In this document: one piece after another, positions 61,860-64,000 of the stretch | How positions within the stretch are numbered: the first letter of the stretch is position 1 | Layout: every line of letters starts with the position of its first letter | Assembly (NCBI GenBank): GCA_964653145.1 | Contig: CAZZCG010000005.1 | Coordinates: 62,001-126,000, forward strand | Reading direction: 5' to 3' | DNA: 64,000 nt | DNA from: Pseudocalidococcus sp964653145 | GTDB taxonomy: Bacteria; Cyanobacteriota; Cyanobacteriia; Thermosynechococcales; Thermosynechococcaceae | The notes under the pieces: generated by a model | Database searches by the model: none | What the model saw: only the letters and a program-made list of their open reading frames with translations | Told to the model about the DNA's origin: nothing | Position numbers and translations under genes: made by a program

Positions 61860-63338
61860 CTAGACGAAAACTAGGGGCTTGTCGCGCCAAGGGGCAAAGG
61901 CAATCGGGTCGAATTGATAAAGGCTTGCTGGGCGGCCGGCGGCCCGAATGACCTTATGCCCTGTTTTTTTGAGGATGCCCAATTTCAATAGCTTGGCTCT
62001 GAAGTTGGAATAGTCAGTAAAGTGCTCCCCTAGGACAGCGCTATAGAATTGATAGACCTCATTTAGGGTGAAAGTAGTCGGCAATACATCAAAGGCGATG
62101 GGGCTGTATTCAAGTTTATTTTTCAACCGTCGATGCCCGTAGGCCAAAATATCAGCGTGATCAAATGCTAGGGGCGGAAGTGCATTAACTGGAAACCAGG
62201 CCACGGGGGTTTCCTCACACCTAATCAAGCTTGTGGCTTCATAGGAAATTAAGGCAAAATAACTGACCGACAGATAGCGTATTTCCCTTGAACGTCCATC
62301 AGTGCTTGGCGATAGCGAAGGTGGTTGGTTGATTAACGGCTTGTCCAATTGTTTGCCCAGGCCATCAAAGGTGTAGAGCTGCTCCAAGTAGAGGGTTTTT
62401 AAGGAAATTTTCTCAGCCAGAACCCGATAGGCCGCTGCTTCAAATCCCTCTCCATCCCTAACCAGCGTCCCAGGTAATCCATACCAGCCGGTGTAGGGAG
62501 CTTGTTGGCGTTGGCTGAGTAGAACTAGCAGGCGATTCTCGTCACTATCAACTGCAAAAATGACATTGTCGACGCCGACCGTGAAGGCTGCCCGGGAACT
62601 TTTAGGGGGCAGGCTCGGTAGTGATGAGGTCTGAATTTGGGCAGGAGAACCTGGCGTTAATGGGGGTTGGAGGGGGATTGGAGGGGGAAGATCAGATTCT
62701 TGAGAGGTGGCAGTTTGCTTGGCTTGATAGAGGCCCTGTTGGGAAATGTACTGGGCAATGATCGGCAAAAGATTTTCGGGTTGAGCTGCTTGTCGAGATG
62801 CTGTGGAAGAAATATCCGGGCCTGTGTAGTTTGCTAGTTGAAAATGCCCCCCTCGGGCAACTAAGGAGTTCAGAATTTGGGGCTGAATGGGACTCCCAGG
62901 CCGGGCCAAGACCAGAAATTGCACGAGTTGGAAGAGTAAATCCACTTGATGCCATTGCCCTAGTTTTTCGAGGACATCGCTGCCCACCACTAAGGTCAAC
63001 GGGGCCTGGGGCCAAAATCGATGGGCGGCCTGGACGGAAAAGAGGGTGTAGGGATAACTCAATGCTGGCTGATGCTGTAGGTTGGCAAATTGCCCTTGTA
63101 ACTCCCCGACTAGGAGCCCCAGCATGGCGGTACGGTGGTGCAGATGTGTTTGATCGGTTTTGAATGGGTTGTCTGCGGCCCAAACAATCAGCCGTTCAAA
63201 TTGTGGAGATAACCAGGCCATGATGTCTCGATGGGCGGCAGTCGGGGGATCTGCACTCATCCCAAACAGGGCAAAGCCGGCGGTCATTGGCCCAGACTCT
63301 CCTTGTATTACTTCCGACACTACCCCTTGCTTAGCCAT
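61860..63338 (-). CDS. NadD-Nudix-winged-helix fusion protein
   Basis: The roughly 492-residue protein has three parts. Residues about 15-200 form a nicotinate-nucleotide adenylyltransferase, with the ATP motif ALFGMSADPPTAAHRD and the conserved ISSTASRQ. A proline-rich linker of about 45 residues follows. Residues about 245-420 are a Nudix fold that has lost key catalytic residues: RVLAEKISL replaces REUXEEXGU. The last about 80 residues look like the winged helix of NrtR regulators (LNEVYQFYSAVLG, then GRPASLYQFD). It should make NAD precursors and may also sense them. Starts at 63338 and 63287 are both possible. Confidence 0.8.
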   Translation of the reverse strand: MAKQGVVSEVIQGESGPMTAGFALFGMSADPPTAAHRDIMAWLSPQFERLIVWAADNPFKTDQTHLHHRTAMLGLLVGELQGQFANLQHQPALSYPYTLFSVQAAHRFWPQAPLTLVVGSDVLEKLGQWHQVDLLFQLVQFLVLARPGSPIQPQILNSLVARGGHFQLANYTGPDISSTASRQAAQPENLLPIIAQYISQQGLYQAKQTATSQESDLPPPIPLQPPLTPGSPAQIQTSSLPSLPPKSSRAAFTVGVDNVIFAVDSDENRLLVLLSQRQQAPYTGWYGLPGTLVRDGEGFEAAAYRVLAEKISLKTLYLEQLYTFDGLGKQLDKPLINQPPSLSPSTDGRSREIRYLSVSYFALISYEATSLIRCEETPVAWFPVNALPPLAFDHADILAYGHRRLKNKLEYSPIAFDVLPTTFTLNEVYQFYSAVLGEHFTDYSNFRAKLLKLGILKKTGHKVIRAAGRPASLYQFDPIAFAPWRDKPLVFV

Positions 63339-63433
63339 GGAGTTCCAATCAGTCCACTCCGACAGTGTACCAACCCCCTTGGGCAAAACCCTTGACCAGT
63401 AAGCTAGAAATAGGCTGTTCTGTCAGGTTTGCC

Positions 63434-64000
63434 ATGGATTCCCACCGTATTCCCGTCCCCCTCCCTCACCAGGCGTACACTGTGGTCATTCAAGCGGGTG
63501 GCCAGGCCCAATTAGGGGAGATTTTAGTTTCTAAAGCGATCCTCAAACCTCAGCAGAAGATGGTTTTGGTCTCGAATCCGCAAATTTTCAACCACTATGG
63601 AGCGACGGTACAGGCTAGCTTGACAGCGGTTGGGGTTGAGGTTGTTAGCTGCATCCTACCGGCGGGGGAGCGTTACAAGAACCTAAAAACACTGCAACGA
63701 ATCTATGATGCTGCCCTGGCCCAGCGCTTGGAGCGGGGATCTGCCCTAGTGGCGTTGGGGGGAGGCGTTGTCGGTGATATGACCGGGTTTGCGGCGGCCA
63801 CTTGGTTGCGGGGGATCGGAGTGATTCAGGTGCCGACCAGTTTGTTGGCCATGGTGGACGCGGCCATTGGCGGAAAAACCGGAGTTAACCACCCCCGAGG
63901 CAAAAATCTCATTGGGGCTTTTCATCAGCCTCGCCTTGTTCTCATTGATCCCCGAGTGCTCAAAACATTACCCCAACGGGAATTTCGGGCGGGCATGGCG
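63434..64000 (+). CDS. aroB: 3-dehydroquinate synthase, 5' part only
   Basis: The first 189 codons are present before the window ends. It opens IPVPLPHQAYTVVIQAG and contains PAGERYKNLKTL, ALGGGVVGDMTGFAAATWLRG and VPTSLLAMVDAAIGGKTGVNHPRGKNLIGAFHQP, the cofactor and substrate loops of AroB. The enzyme makes dehydroquinate from DAHP in the shikimate pathway. ATG 63434 lies 95 bases after the divergent fusion gene start. Confidence 0.96.
   Translation, partial: MDSHRIPVPLPHQAYTVVIQAGGQAQLGEILVSKAILKPQQKMVLVSNPQIFNHYGATVQASLTAVGVEVVSCILPAGERYKNLKTLQRIYDAALAQRLERGSALVALGGGVVGDMTGFAAATWLRGIGVIQVPTSLLAMVDAAIGGKTGVNHPRGKNLIGAFHQPRLVLIDPRVLKTLPQREFRAGMA

Noticed and set aside
1..64000. CRISPR arrays, insertion sequences, prophage or integrase genes
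   Set aside because: I saw no regular spaced repeats, transposase, terminal inverted repeats or phage structural genes.

Overview
The window is chromosomal DNA from a cyanobacterium. It carries photosystem II genes (psbO, psbH, psbN, psbE, psbF, psbL, psbJ), rubA-ycf48, sqdB, cytM, a solanesyl-type prenyl synthase and many cyanobacteria-restricted families (DUF1400, DUF2808, DUF3067, DUF4359, DUF1517, the TIGR03279 radical-SAM family). Gene order and protein style suggest a unicellular Thermosynechococcus/Synechococcus PCC 6312-like lineage; this is inference. I see almost no HIP1 (GCGATCGC). A different short word, GGCCTGG/CCAGGCC, is very frequent on both strands. I see no insertion sequence, prophage, CRISPR array or rRNA. 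Coding density is high, with several convergent genes overlapping at their stop codons.

Layout. 1-5 kb: NAD-type isocitrate dehydrogenase (cut by the window edge), a GAF/PP2C phosphatase, and an arsR plus arsenic-type GAPDH pair with a candidate ArsR operator but no arsJ beside it. 5-18 kb: rsmE, prenyl synthase, mutS2, an acyltransferase, leuD, tRNA-Asp, a thioredoxin-like photosystem I factor, an A-type Fe-S carrier, a fused two-domain oligopeptide-type ABC ATPase, psbO and purD. 18.2-21 kb: a small accessory patch, AT-rich in its second part, with a Uma2 nuclease, two tandem DUF29 genes and an unrecognised membrane/coiled-coil protein. 21-30 kb: mfd, nurA, a class II aldolase, a periplasmic-binding-fold protein translationally coupled to a PDZ/radical-SAM protein, pth, tatA and psbH. 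30.6-34.4 kb: psbN, then secE-nusG-rplK-rplA-rplJ-rplL with a candidate L1 site, an L10 leader/attenuator and an intrinsic terminator.

34.4-42 kb: an HMA-like membrane protein, a DUF1517 protein, a complete SsuABC/NrtABC-type importer, a ClC channel and small secreted proteins. 42-48 kb: dxr, a possible 29-residue membrane peptide, a TsaC-type protein, tRNA-His, then rubA-ycf48-psbEFLJ ending in a clear terminator. 48-64 kb: a propeller protein, an orphan sugar-ABC permease, an EVE protein, tatC, an acetolactate synthase, sqdB-purK, cytM, ndbB with a structured upstream region, an SDR, a Deg/HtrA protease, a NadD-Nudix-winged-helix fusion and the start of aroB.

Most of the window is housekeeping and photosynthesis DNA. 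The parts most worth a second look are the arsR-GAPDH pair without ArsJ, the AT-rich unknown gene at 19938-20981, the NadD/NrtR-like fusion, the cytoplasmic binding-fold protein coupled to the radical-SAM gene, the leader upstream of ndbB, and the genome-wide GGCCTGG word.
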